From: an uncultured Clostridia bacterium | Lineage (GTDB): Bacteria > Bacillota > Clostridia > Christensenellales > CAG-314 | Direction: 5' to 3' | Assembly: GCA_934203075.1 (NCBI GenBank) | Contig: CAKPYT010000019.1 | Span: 1 to 53,304 of the forward strand | DNA length: 53,304 nucleotides | In this document: positions 1 to 7,181 of the stretch, in pieces | Layout of the letters: each line of letters opens with the position of its first letter | How positions within the stretch are numbered: the first letter of the stretch is position 1 | The notes under the pieces: generated by a model | Databases searched by the model: none | Seen by the model: only the letters and a program-made list of their open reading frames with translations | What the model was told of the DNA's origin: nothing | Made by a program: the position numbers and the translations under genes

Positions 1-1
1 T

Positions 2-1351
2 CTTCGACTTGATCCAACCGAGAGGGACGCCGTAGAGCATATCATCGTGCAGATGGATGAGGATCGCGGGCTGGATCGTGCCGCCGCAATGGCGGATATG
101 CGTTTTTCGTTTTTGCAGAAACTTTGCGATCAGACGGTGGTAAAACCGGAAGAAAGCAAAGAGCATCGCCGCAGCCGGAAAATCGATAAAATACTGACGG
201 GAAAATATACGGCAATTCCGGCATTCGTGCTGATTATGGGGCTGGTATTCTTTTTGACGTTCAACGTCATCGGGGCCGGCTTGCAAGCCCTTCTGGAAAT
301 GGGCATCGACGCACTGACGCAGTGGACCGACCGTGGTCTTGCCGCCCTGAATCTGAACCCGGTGCTGCATTCTCTGGTGATTGACGGCATTTTTACGGGG
401 GTCGGCAGCATTCTTAGTTTTATTCCCGTCATCATCACGCTGTTTTTCTTCCTGAGTTTGTTGGAGGACAGCGGCTATATGGCGCGCGTCGCCTTTGTGA
501 TGGATAAACTGCTGCGAAAAATAGGGCTTTCCGGCAGAAGTATCGTGCCGATGCTGATCGGTTTCGGTTGCACGGTGCCGGGAGTCATGGCAACGCGTAC
601 GCTTTCTTCCGAAAGGGATCGTAAAATGACGATTCTCATGACTCCGTTCATGAGTTGTACGGCGAAATTGCCCATTTACGGCTTCTTTACGCAAATCTTT
701 TTTCCGCGGGTCAGCGGTCTCGTGATGGTGGGGCTTTACTTTCTCGGCATTCTTACGGGGATTCTGTTCGCATTGATTGCCAAGGGCACGTTGTTCAAGG
801 GGGAAGCCGTGCCGTTCGTGATGGAACTGCCGAACTATCGCTTGCCCGGGGCAAAGAACGTGGGGCAGTTGCTGTGGGAAAAAGCAAAGGACTTTTTGCA
901 GCGCGCCTTTACCGTGATTTTTGTGGCAAGCATCGTCGTGTGGTTTCTGCAATCGTTCGACTTCGGTTTGAACGTTGTTTCCGGTTCGCAAAACAGCATT
1001 CTGGCAACGCTGGCAGGGCTGATTGCCCCGATTTTTGCACCGCTCGGGTTTGGAGATTGGAGAATTTCCACCGCGCTGATGACCGGGTTTATGGCAAAAG
1101 AGAGTGTGGTATCCACTCTCACCGTGTTGTTCGGTTCCGGTTCTGCCATGGTTTCCGTACTGACGACAGGGGCAGTGCTGCCGCTCTTGACGTTCTGCCT
1201 GCTGTATACGCCGTGCGTTGCCGCCATTGCCGCCATTCGCAGGGAACTGGGCGGAAAATGGGCGACCGGCGTGGTGCTGATGCAGTGCGGCATCGCCTGG
1301 GGGATGGCAGGTCTGGTACGCGGAATGTGTTTACTTTGCGGGTTGGTATAA
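2..1351 (+). CDS. feoB: FeoB ferrous iron transporter, C-terminal part (5' end outside window)
   Basis: The reading frame is open from base 2, so this is the last 449 residues of a longer gene; the N-terminal G domain lies off the left edge. What is visible is the membrane part: a short cytosolic segment, then several hydrophobic helices with the two FeoB gate regions. The diagnostic motifs are GFGCTVPG and SCTAKLPIY (canonical SC-T/S-A-K/R-LP), followed by a second gate block ending in a hydrophobic C-terminus. FeoB imports Fe2+ across the cytoplasmic membrane. No FeoA or FeoC is seen downstream; instead a FeoB-associated Cys-rich protein follows 3 bp after the stop. Family assignment is secure; the true start cannot be seen. 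Confidence 0.95.
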   Translation, partial: LRLDPTERDAVEHIIVQMDEDRGLDRAAAMADMRFSFLQKLCDQTVVKPEESKEHRRSRKIDKILTGKYTAIPAFVLIMGLVFFLTFNVIGAGLQALLEMGIDALTQWTDRGLAALNLNPVLHSLVIDGIFTGVGSILSFIPVIITLFFFLSLLEDSGYMARVAFVMDKLLRKIGLSGRSIVPMLIGFGCTVPGVMATRTLSSERDRKMTILMTPFMSCTAKLPIYGFFTQIFFPRVSGLVMVGLYFLGILTGILFALIAKGTLFKGEAVPFVMELPNYRLPGAKNVGQLLWEKAKDFLQRAFTVIFVASIVVWFLQSFDFGLNVVSGSQNSILATLAGLIAPIFAPLGFGDWRISTALMTGFMAKESVVSTLTVLFGSGSAMVSVLTTGAVLPLLTFCLLYTPCVAAIAAIRRELGGKWATGVVLMQCGIAWGMAGLVRGMCLLCGLV

Positions 1352-1354
1352 CGT

Positions 1355-1972
1355 ATGATAATCAGTTTGATTGTACTTGTGATTGTGCTCGTTTTGTTTG
1401 TGCGGGGGGCACGGAAAATCCGAAAGGATTCCTGCAGCGGCAATTGCGGCAGCTGCGGAAAAAAGGACGACTGCTACAACCCGAAATCGTTTGAGCAGTG
1501 GGATGAATACATGAAAAAAGTCCGCACGGCGGCGGAAGAAAAGCTGAAAAAACAAAAACAAGCGCAGGAGGAAGCCCTTCGTTTCCGCAAAACGGAAGAA
1601 GAGGAGAAAGGCGTTTTCCACGCATCCGTTGCGGAAAGTCGGGATGCTGCCCGGAGAAACGGCGAAGAGATTCTCCCTACGGAGGAAGCAGAAAAAAGAA
1701 AAATCGTTCCGCCGAACGAAGAAGTTTTGCGGCAGAGTTCCGTAACGGAGGAAGCGAAAGAAGGAAAGACGGGTGTTTCCCGTCCGGACAAGCCCGGAAC
1801 GGAGTCTCCGTTTGCCTCTGCCTGGGCAGGGATCGACGACAAAGAAATTGCAAGGCAGCTGGAACGTTTGGGCAATATGAAGTGCGGTACGCCGTTCGAG
1901 TCGGAAAAACCGTTTGAAGGGCCGACGCATACGGAACCGAAGCAGGCCGAAACGCAGCGAAAGGATAAGTAG
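1355..1972 (+). CDS. FeoB-associated Cys-rich membrane protein, extended form
   Basis: The 205-residue product starts with one membrane helix (about residues 2-17) followed at once by a Cys cluster of the form DSCSGNCGSCGKKDDCYNPKS. This is the signature of the FeoB-associated Cys-rich membrane protein family, whose members are usually only about 50-70 residues. Here a roughly 150-residue tail follows, rich in Lys/Glu/Arg and probably coiled coil, with a final IDDKEIARQLERLG helix. The gene begins 3 bp after the feoB stop, so the two are co-transcribed. The family is thought to assist FeoB or handle the metal; its biochemical role is not established. The long charged tail is the odd point; no sequence break is visible that would suggest a fusion error. 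Confidence 0.8.
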   Translation: MIISLIVLVIVLVLFVRGARKIRKDSCSGNCGSCGKKDDCYNPKSFEQWDEYMKKVRTAAEEKLKKQKQAQEEALRFRKTEEEEKGVFHASVAESRDAARRNGEEILPTEEAEKRKIVPPNEEVLRQSSVTEEAKEGKTGVSRPDKPGTESPFASAWAGIDDKEIARQLERLGNMKCGTPFESEKPFEGPTHTEPKQAETQRKDK

Positions 1973-2063
1973 CGAAGTCGGAGAGCAAGAAAGCGGTCTT
2001 GCACGCTTTCACGAAAACAAAGGGGCACACACAAGAAGAGAGGCGGTGCCGGAAAGCAAAAAG

Positions 2064-2090
2064 AAAAAGTTCGGGAAACCGAACTTTTTT
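2064..2090. terminator. Bidirectional intrinsic terminator between the feoB operon and ttcA
   Basis: A perfect 6-bp stem GTTCGG / CCGAAC (2069-2074, 2079-2084) closes a GAAA tetraloop. It is flanked by AAAAA on the left and TTTTTT on the right, so it can stop transcription in both directions between the converging units. Confidence 0.85.
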
Positions 2091-2251
2091 GTTTTTGTTT
2101 TGCGTGCTGCGAAAAACGAGTATTTTCCGGCGTTTTTTCTTTCTGTCGGGTTTGTTCTCCTCGCTTTTCAGTGTCGCCCGATCGCCTGTCCGACCGTAAA
2201 AGAAGAAACAAGAAGCAAATTTCAAAACCGCTGCGTAAGGAAAGGCCCCGG

Positions 2252-3046
2252 TCAGTCTTTGGGGCAATTCTCCTCCGCTATCTCCCGGGGAACCGTGTCC
2301 TTTGGCTGTCTGGCGTCCAGGTACGTCTGTAAAACGTGATCCCACAGGTTATAGCGCTCCGGATGGGTAATGGCGCCGATGACGCGCTCCTTCACAAAGG
2401 GAATGTCCTGCTGCAGGGTACGACTCATGTTTTTCACAAACTCGCGCTGGGTATGTTTGTTGGCCGGGCAAGGGTTATGCACAACCGGCAACGTGCGCGC
2501 AAAGGAGGTGATATCCTTTTCTTCCAGGTAGATCATGGGGCGAATCATACTGACGCCGGTGCGATCCATGTAGGCCACGGGGCCAAAGGTGGAAAGTCTC
2601 CCTTCGTAAAACAGGCTGAGGAAAAACGTTTCCGCAACGTCATCCGCATGATGTCCCAAAGCCAATTTCGAAAAGCCGTGTTTCAAAAGCACGGTATTCA
2701 GGGCGCCGCGCCGCATTTTTGCACAGAGCGAACAGGGGTTTTTTTCCTTTCGTTCTTCAAAAATGATTTGCGCAATGTCTGTTTTTTCAACGTGATAGGG
2801 GATTTCGTTTTTTTGGCAATATTCCGCTACTTCACGGTAAGCATCCGGCGTAAACCCCATATCGATCGTGATGCCCATCAATTCAAATTTTTGAGGGCTG
2901 AAGCGCTGATAGGCTTTCAGCAATGCCAGCAAAGTTAAACTGTCCTTCCCGCCGGAAACGCCCACGGCGATTTTGTCGCCGTCCTCGATCATGCGGTAAT
3001 CTTCGATTGCCCTGCGAAAAGGGCCTAAAAGTTGTTGTATCGTCAT
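2252..3046 (-). CDS. ttcA: tRNA 2-thiocytidine synthetase TtcA-like ATPase
   Basis: This is a PP-loop ATPase of 264 residues. The ATP-binding SGGKDS motif is at residues 31-36. The CSLC pair and a later NPCPANKH cysteine match the three [4Fe-4S]-binding cysteines of TtcA, and GHHADDVAE and R-P-M-IYL blocks are also family features. TtcA thiolates C32 of certain tRNAs. I chose the ATG at 3046: a longer frame exists upstream from a TTG codon at 3103, but the ATG gives the family N-terminus and sits exactly 6 nt after a near-consensus promoter, so the mRNA is predicted to be leaderless. The gene diverges from perR. A related thiolase such as a TtuA-type enzyme is the main alternative. Confidence 0.85.
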   Translation of the reverse strand: MTIQQLLGPFRRAIEDYRMIEDGDKIAVGVSGGKDSLTLLALLKAYQRFSPQKFELMGITIDMGFTPDAYREVAEYCQKNEIPYHVEKTDIAQIIFEERKEKNPCSLCAKMRRGALNTVLLKHGFSKLALGHHADDVAETFFLSLFYEGRLSTFGPVAYMDRTGVSMIRPMIYLEEKDITSFARTLPVVHNPCPANKHTQREFVKNMSRTLQQDIPFVKERVIGAITHPERYNLWDHVLQTYLDARQPKDTVPREIAEENCPKD

Positions 3047-3052
3047 GAATAC

Positions 3053-3081
3053 AGTATAAAGAAGTTCAAAAAATTTTTCAA
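3053..3081 (-). promoter_or_regulatory. ttcA promoter (leaderless type)
   Basis: On the minus strand: TTGAAA (3081-3076), 17-bp spacer, TATACT (3058-3053), then 6 nt and the ATG of ttcA. Transcription should begin at or next to the A of the start codon, and no Shine-Dalgarno sequence is present. Confidence 0.75.
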
Positions 3082-3110
3082 CGAAATGGAAATATTTTTT
3101 CAAAATACCT

Positions 3111-3139
3111 TTGACAAGACGCTTTTTCTATGTTATATT
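3111..3139 (+). promoter_or_regulatory. perR promoter
   Basis: TTGACA (3111-3116), 17-bp spacer, TATATT (3134-3139). The predicted start at about 3146 falls at the left edge of the operator palindrome. Confidence 0.8.
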
Positions 3140-3146
3140 AAATACA

Positions 3147-3169
3147 TAAGTGAGAATCATTCTTACTTA
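3147..3169. promoter_or_regulatory. Fur/PerR-family operator upstream of perR
   Basis: A 23-bp near-perfect dyad centred on 3158. The core TGAGAAT-C-ATTCTTA has the 7-1-7 arrangement typical of Fur and PerR boxes, and flanking TAAG / CTTA extend the symmetry. It covers the predicted transcription start, so binding would repress the perR-rubredoxin-rubrerythrin operon, most simply by autoregulation. Confidence 0.8.
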
Positions 3170-3210
3170 ATATAATTTTGAAAGAGACCGGTAAGAAAGG
3201 AGCGTGATTT

Positions 3211-3612
3211 ATGAAAAAAAGTTTTCGGCGGTCACCTCAGCGGGATGCGGTTCTGGAAGTGCTGCAAAGCACCACTTCTCATCCGACGGCAGAATGGATT
3301 TGCGAGCAGGCAAAGCAGCGCACGGAAATCAGCCTTGGCACGGTATACCGCAACCTGAAGCAGTTGTGCGACGCAAACGTGATACGAACCGTGGTGTCGG
3401 ATGACGGGGTAGAGCATTACGATGCCAATGCCGCGGAACATTGTCACTTCATCTGCAAGCGGTGTAACCGCATCTACGATGCACCGGCAGAATTGCAGGT
3501 GCGGTTTTTAGAAAAAACATTCGACTATGAAACGGTGGACGTACAGTTTCATGGCGTATGCGATAAATGCAAAGAAAAGAGCAATCAAAACAATCGGAGG
3601 GAACAACAATGA
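3211..3612 (+). CDS. perR: Fur-family regulator, PerR type
   Basis: The 133-residue product has a winged-helix DNA-binding half (LGTVYRNLKQL near residues 42-52) and a metal-binding half. By position the PerR regulatory-metal ligands are present: H24, D71, H77 and H79. An aspartate at the D71 position is typical of PerR, whereas Fur usually has Glu. Two CXXC pairs (C82/C85 and C117/C120) form the structural zinc site. PerR senses peroxide by metal-catalysed oxidation of its His ligands. A good ribosome site (AAGGAG) precedes the ATG. The stop overlaps the next ATG (ATGA), and the downstream genes are peroxide-detoxifying proteins, which fits a peroxide regulon. A Fur or Zur role is less likely but cannot be excluded from sequence alone. 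Confidence 0.85.
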   Translation: MKKSFRRSPQRDAVLEVLQSTTSHPTAEWICEQAKQRTEISLGTVYRNLKQLCDANVIRTVVSDDGVEHYDANAAEHCHFICKRCNRIYDAPAELQVRFLEKTFDYETVDVQFHGVCDKCKEKSNQNNRREQQ

Positions 3613-3725
3613 AAAAGTACGTATGCAAAATTTGTGGTTATGTAGTGGAAGCGGAAGAAAAACCGCAGGAATGTCCCGTTTGCTTTGCCAGCGGAGACGA
3701 CGTTTTTGAAGAAGTAGCAGAATAA
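3609..3725 (+). CDS. Small rubredoxin-like protein (38 aa)
   Basis: A 38-codon gene whose ATG overlaps the perR stop by 4 bp. The product has two rubredoxin knuckles, CKICGY and CPVC, separated by about 12 residues, much shorter than the usual 30 in classical rubredoxin. It should bind one Fe or Zn through four cysteines and may donate electrons to the rubrerythrin encoded next. It closely resembles the N-terminal module of that rubrerythrin and could be a duplicate of it. Confidence 0.8.
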   Translation: MKKYVCKICGYVVEAEEKPQECPVCFASGDDVFEEVAE

Positions 3726-3738
3726 GGAGGAAGTCGAA

Positions 3739-4284
3739 GTGAAAAAATTCAAGTGTACCGTATGCGGTTATATTTATGAAGGCGAAAGCGCACCGGCAGA
3801 ATGCCCGCAGTGCCATGCAACCACTTTTGCAGAAGTGGTGGAAACGGAAGAAGGCCTTGTTTTTGCGGACGAGCATAAAATCGGCATCGCAAAGGGGTTG
3901 GATCCGATGGTAATCGAAGGGTTGAGAGCCAACTTCACGGGGGAATGCACGGAAGTGGGGATGTACCTTGCCATGAGCCGTCAGGCGGATCGTCAAGGAT
4001 ATCCGGAAGTGGCAGAAGCTTTCAAACGCTATGCTTTGGAAGAAGCGGAACATGCTGCGAAATTTGCGGAGTTGCTGGGCGAAGTCGTGACGGATTGCAC
4101 CGCAAACAACGTAAAAATGCGAATGGAAGCGGAGTGCGGCGCAACGGAAGGCAAGTTGGCGTTGGCAAAACTCGCTAAGCAATTGGGTTACGACGCAATT
4201 CACGATACCGTGCACGAAATGGCAAAAGATGAAGCCCGCCACGGAAAAGGCTTCCAAGGGTTGTATCAACGTTATTTTAAGTAA
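3739..4284 (+). CDS. Rubrerythrin with N-terminal rubredoxin domain (reverse rubrerythrin)
   Basis: The 181-residue product carries a rubredoxin-like Fe site first (C6, C9, C22, C25), then a ferritin-like four-helix domain. The di-iron ligands appear as E-C-T-E in the first helix, LEEAEH in the second, an EAECGATE helix, and MAKDEARH in the last. Classical rubrerythrin has the rubredoxin domain at the C-terminus; the reversed order is known from clostridia, where such proteins reduce H2O2 and O2 using NADH-derived electrons. It begins 13 bp after the small rubredoxin gene, behind an AAGGAGG site, and ends before a strong terminator, so it is the last gene of the perR operon. Confidence 0.92.
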   Translation: MKKFKCTVCGYIYEGESAPAECPQCHATTFAEVVETEEGLVFADEHKIGIAKGLDPMVIEGLRANFTGECTEVGMYLAMSRQADRQGYPEVAEAFKRYALEEAEHAAKFAELLGEVVTDCTANNVKMRMEAECGATEGKLALAKLAKQLGYDAIHDTVHEMAKDEARHGKGFQGLYQRYFK

Positions 4285-4301
4285 TTGGTTCAAAAAAAGA
4301 G

Positions 4302-4330
4302 AAAAGGACTTCCTGCGGGAAGTCCTTTTT
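4302..4330 (+). terminator. Terminator of the perR-rubrerythrin operon
   Basis: A 12-bp stem, AAAAGGACTTCC pairing with GGAAGTCCTTTT, around a TGCG loop, followed by a T run. Confidence 0.9.
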
Positions 4331-4351
4331 GAATCGGCAGGGGCAAAAGAC

Positions 4352-4380
4352 TTGTAAGGAAGGGTAAGATTTGGTATACT
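4352..4380 (+). promoter_or_regulatory. Promoter of the DUF1934 gene (leaderless type)
   Basis: TTGTAA (4352-4357), 17-bp spacer, TATACT (4375-4380). The ATG follows after 6 nt (4387), so the start codon is predicted to be the first transcribed codon. Confidence 0.75.
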
Positions 4381-4386
4381 ACCCGT

Positions 4387-4809
4387 ATGGAACAAAAGAC
4401 GGAAGTATTTTTGCAGATCAGAGGCGAGACCGACGAGGCGGATTCCGTAGTGGAAATCGATACCGTCGGCTTTTTGTCGGAAGACGAGTACGGCATTTAC
4501 GTAGACTATTCGGACGATCGCTCGGGCGAGGCATTCAGCCGTATTGCTATCAGCGGGGACGTCGTAACGTTGAATCGTATCGGCGATATTGTAACAACAA
4601 TGGTGTTTGAACAGGGAAAAACCTTTCACACCGTAGTTGCCGCGACGGAGGGCGCGTTGGAGATGGACCTGGTGACGCATTCCGTCGTGACGGAGCAAAC
4701 CGCAAATAAAATTTTGTTGAAACTGCGTTATTCGCTGGAAGCGGCAGGGATGGCAAGCAATCATACTCTGCAAATGGTGGCGCAGAAAAAGGCGGAGGAA
4801 CTATGCTGA
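4387..4809 (+). CDS. DUF1934 (YwiB-like) beta-barrel protein
   Basis: The 140-residue soluble product matches the DUF1934 pattern: alternating beta strands beginning VFLQIRGETDE, a GIYVDYSD strand, SRIAISGDVVTLNRIG, and a C-terminal YSLEAAG-type end. The family is predicted to be a calycin-like barrel and has no established function. The start rests on the promoter spacing, since no ribosome site is present. The 3' end overlaps the metallo-hydrolase gene by 7 bp, so the two are translationally coupled. Family recognition is by pattern; a search against Pfam PF09148 would settle it. Confidence 0.7.
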   Translation: MEQKTEVFLQIRGETDEADSVVEIDTVGFLSEDEYGIYVDYSDDRSGEAFSRIAISGDVVTLNRIGDIVTTMVFEQGKTFHTVVAATEGALEMDLVTHSVVTEQTANKILLKLRYSLEAAGMASNHTLQMVAQKKAEELC

Positions 4810-5450
4810 TTCGATGGATCGGGCACGCATGCTTTGAACTGAAAACGAGATGGATTACGGTCGTGACGGATCCGTACCGTCTGAAGGGGATGGAATTGCC
4901 GCGCCTGCGTGCGGACGTCGTTACGGTGTCCCATCGGCACGACGATCATAACAACGCGGAAGGAATCCGCTACGACATGGAGATATACCGCACTCCCCTG
5001 GTAAAAATCAAAGAATTGACGCTGCGTTCTTTTCCCACGTGGCACGACGATTGCGGCGGCGCTCTGCGGGGAGAAAATTACGTAACTCTGTTTGATTTTG
5101 ACGGCGTAAAAATCTGCCATGCAGGGGATTTGGGAGAATCTTGTAACGACCGAATCGTGCAGGAAATAGGGCGCGTGGACGTATTGTTGCTTCCGGTTGG
5201 GGGAACCTATACGCTGGACGCACGGCAAGCCAAGGAATACGTGGACCGGTTGCGTCCGCGTGTGGTCATTCCCATGCACTACAAAACGGCGCGCTGTCCG
5301 TTGGATCTTGCCTCGTGCGAAGAGTTCGCGGAACTCTTCGACGAGAACGACGTTCACCGTATGAACCAAAGCACGTTCGAAACCGATCTGTTGCTGAAAC
5401 GCAGGGATATCGGTACCAAACTGGTGATTTTGGAGCCGGAAAACGGTTAA
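4803..5450 (+). CDS. Metallo-beta-lactamase-fold hydrolase (UPF0173-like)
   Basis: The 215-residue product has the short metallo-beta-lactamase fold. The metal motif is H44-x-H46-x-D48-H49 (SHRHDDHNN), preceded by GHACFEL and TDPYRL. Later ligands are the His in CHAGD and in PMHYKT. Proteins of this type (YtkL/UPF0173-like) are presumed hydrolases of unknown substrate. The ATG at 4803 lies inside the DUF1934 gene with GAGGAA upstream. The pair forms a two-gene unit ended by the terminator at 5528-5558. Confidence 0.85.
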   Translation: MLIRWIGHACFELKTRWITVVTDPYRLKGMELPRLRADVVTVSHRHDDHNNAEGIRYDMEIYRTPLVKIKELTLRSFPTWHDDCGGALRGENYVTLFDFDGVKICHAGDLGESCNDRIVQEIGRVDVLLLPVGGTYTLDARQAKEYVDRLRPRVVIPMHYKTARCPLDLASCEEFAELFDENDVHRMNQSTFETDLLLKRRDIGTKLVILEPENG

Positions 5451-5527
5451 ACCGTGCGCAGTCCGGCAGAAGCGCAGAGATTCGTTTTTGCCGGGCATAG
5501 TTTCCAGGTTCTAACGTAAAAATGATG

Positions 5528-5558
5528 CGGAGAGTCCTTACCCGGGCTCTCCGTTTTT
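5528..5558 (+). terminator. Terminator after the metallo-hydrolase gene
   Basis: A 10-bp stem with one G-T pair (5528-5537 with 5544-5553, CGGAGAG core), 6-nt loop and TTTTT tail. Confidence 0.8.
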
Positions 5559-5804
5559 CTGGTCCGGAGGCGCGGCTTTGCCGGGCGACAAGAGTCCGGA
5601 CACCGAAAAGACAAAAACGACTTCCAGACCAGGTCGATAAAAAATAAGAAGGGAAAGGGAATGCAATAAAGAAGGGAAAGGGCATCCTTCCGGTTTTTTA
5701 TTACACGAAGAACGGGTGCTTCTGCCCGGTGCAGGGAGGAAGAGAAGGAGAGGGGTATTCCGTCGGCAGAGTACCCGTTCGGGGGGTCGTGATGCGAAAA
5801 AGAA
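5559..5804. other. Intergenic stretch, no gene seen
   Basis: This part of the 444-bp gap between the metallo-hydrolase and potD genes has a purine-rich tract and a weak GGAAAGG / CCTTCC hairpin with T run near 5674-5702. I see no credible gene, promoter or repeat. Confidence 0.5.
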
Positions 5805-5828
5805 AAAGGACGAAATTTTTCGTCCTTT
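5805..5828 (-). terminator. Terminator of the pot operon
   Basis: An 11-bp stem AAAGGACGAAA / TTTCGTCCTTT lies about 65 bp past the potD stop, with a T-rich tail when read on the minus strand. Confidence 0.8.
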
Positions 5829-5894
5829 CTTTTTGGGAAAGAGTACCGTTTCTGCTCGTTTGCGCAAATGCGCATGCGTGGCAAAAGCGGAAAA

Positions 5895-7181
5895 TCAGTT
5901 GGTAGATTTCAATTCGTCCCACATATCCTTCACGCGGGTTTCCGCGCTCGTATCGCCTTCGTCCTTTACGGTGGAGAAGAAAGTCATCACTTCGCATTTG
6001 TCCAGAATGCTCTTTTTAGGGTACAGAATCTGGCTCAGGCGGGCACGGCTTGCTCCCTCCACCCCGGGGAAGAAATAGCTTACGTCCGTTTCTTCCTCCT
6101 CTTCCTCCGAGAAGTATTCTAAAACGGCCGGGGTTGCCACACAGCTGGTGTAGCCGATGTAATCCATATTGCGAATGGTAACCTCGTCCGAACAGAGGTA
6201 GTTCACAAACATATGTGCCGCTTTCAGATTTTCGGCATATTTTGGGATGGCCCATCCGTCAAAGAACATATTGCTGCCTTCCTCCGGCACGGAGTATTCC
6301 AACTCCACTCCGACGGCAGCCGCTTCGTCTATGACGTAGTACGCGTCGCCCGCCCATTGAAAGGACATATCTGTGCGTCCTGCCATCATATCCGTTTTCC
6401 CTTCGTCCACTTCGTATCCTTTCAGAATTTGTTTCTGTGCGGTAAGCGATTTCAAAACGGCGGAAACGTTCTTGCCGGAAGTATCGTTGGTGTATTTCCA
6501 CGGCTGTGCGGCGTTGCGGTTGGTGTATACGCTGCCGCAGAAGAAGGAATCGCGGATGGAGTCCTTCATCCAGATGTTGCCGTGCAGTTGCGGGTAGTCT
6601 TTTCCGGCGGAGTCCTGCGCCCACAGGGCCGACCAGCTGGAAACGAACGAATCCACATCCGTTACGCCGTGTGCCGTCAGGCGGCTGCGATTGTACAGAA
6701 TGCCCATGGTTCCCCACATATAGCCTACGAAATAGTCATTGATGTCCGCTCCCAGGTTTTGCGTCATCACGTCCGTAATAAAGGGGCTGACGTTTTCGGT
6801 GTAGTTTTCCATTCCTTCCGCAAGGTAGGTATCGAAATCGTATTTCAGCAGAAGTCCCTCGTGGCGCATTTTGTCGATCATATAATCCGACGGGCAGATC
6901 AGATCAAAATCCTTCTTGCCGTTTTTGATGCGATGGTACATCATTTCCGGGGTGTCTACCGTGCTGTATTTCACGATAATGCGTTCGCCGGTAGTTTCGT
7001 AGTACCAGGTTTCAAAATCTTTTATGAGCGGATTGACGCCTTCCTGCGGGTCGCCTTCGTCGATGTAATCCGCAACGCTCAATACTTTCAGCACCGTTGC
7101 GCGGGGGGTGCAGCCGACAAAGGCAAACAGGGCTCCGCAGCACAGCAGCGTTACCAGTAAAAGGCTAAAGAACTTTTTCAT
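5895..7181 (-). CDS. potD: Spermidine/putrescine ABC transporter substrate-binding lipoprotein
   Basis: The 428-residue product begins with a lipoprotein signal: MKK, a hydrophobic stretch, and the lipobox FVGC with the lipidated Cys at residue 24. The mature part is a type 2 periplasmic binding protein of the PotD/PotF group: NPLIKDFETWYYETTG, DLICPSDYMIDKM, LYNRSRL and GDAYYVI blocks. A long frame continues upstream of 7181, but the true ATG is fixed by the signal peptide and by its 4-bp ATGA overlap with the potC stop. It captures the polyamine outside the membrane and hands it to PotB/PotC. Whether it prefers spermidine or putrescine cannot be told. Confidence 0.93.
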   Translation of the reverse strand: MKKFFSLLLVTLLCCGALFAFVGCTPRATVLKVLSVADYIDEGDPQEGVNPLIKDFETWYYETTGERIIVKYSTVDTPEMMYHRIKNGKKDFDLICPSDYMIDKMRHEGLLLKYDFDTYLAEGMENYTENVSPFITDVMTQNLGADINDYFVGYMWGTMGILYNRSRLTAHGVTDVDSFVSSWSALWAQDSAGKDYPQLHGNIWMKDSIRDSFFCGSVYTNRNAAQPWKYTNDTSGKNVSAVLKSLTAQKQILKGYEVDEGKTDMMAGRTDMSFQWAGDAYYVIDEAAAVGVELEYSVPEEGSNMFFDGWAIPKYAENLKAAHMFVNYLCSDEVTIRNMDYIGYTSCVATPAVLEYFSEEEEEETDVSYFFPGVEGASRARLSQILYPKKSILDKCEVMTFFSTVKDEGDTSAETRVKDMWDELKSTN

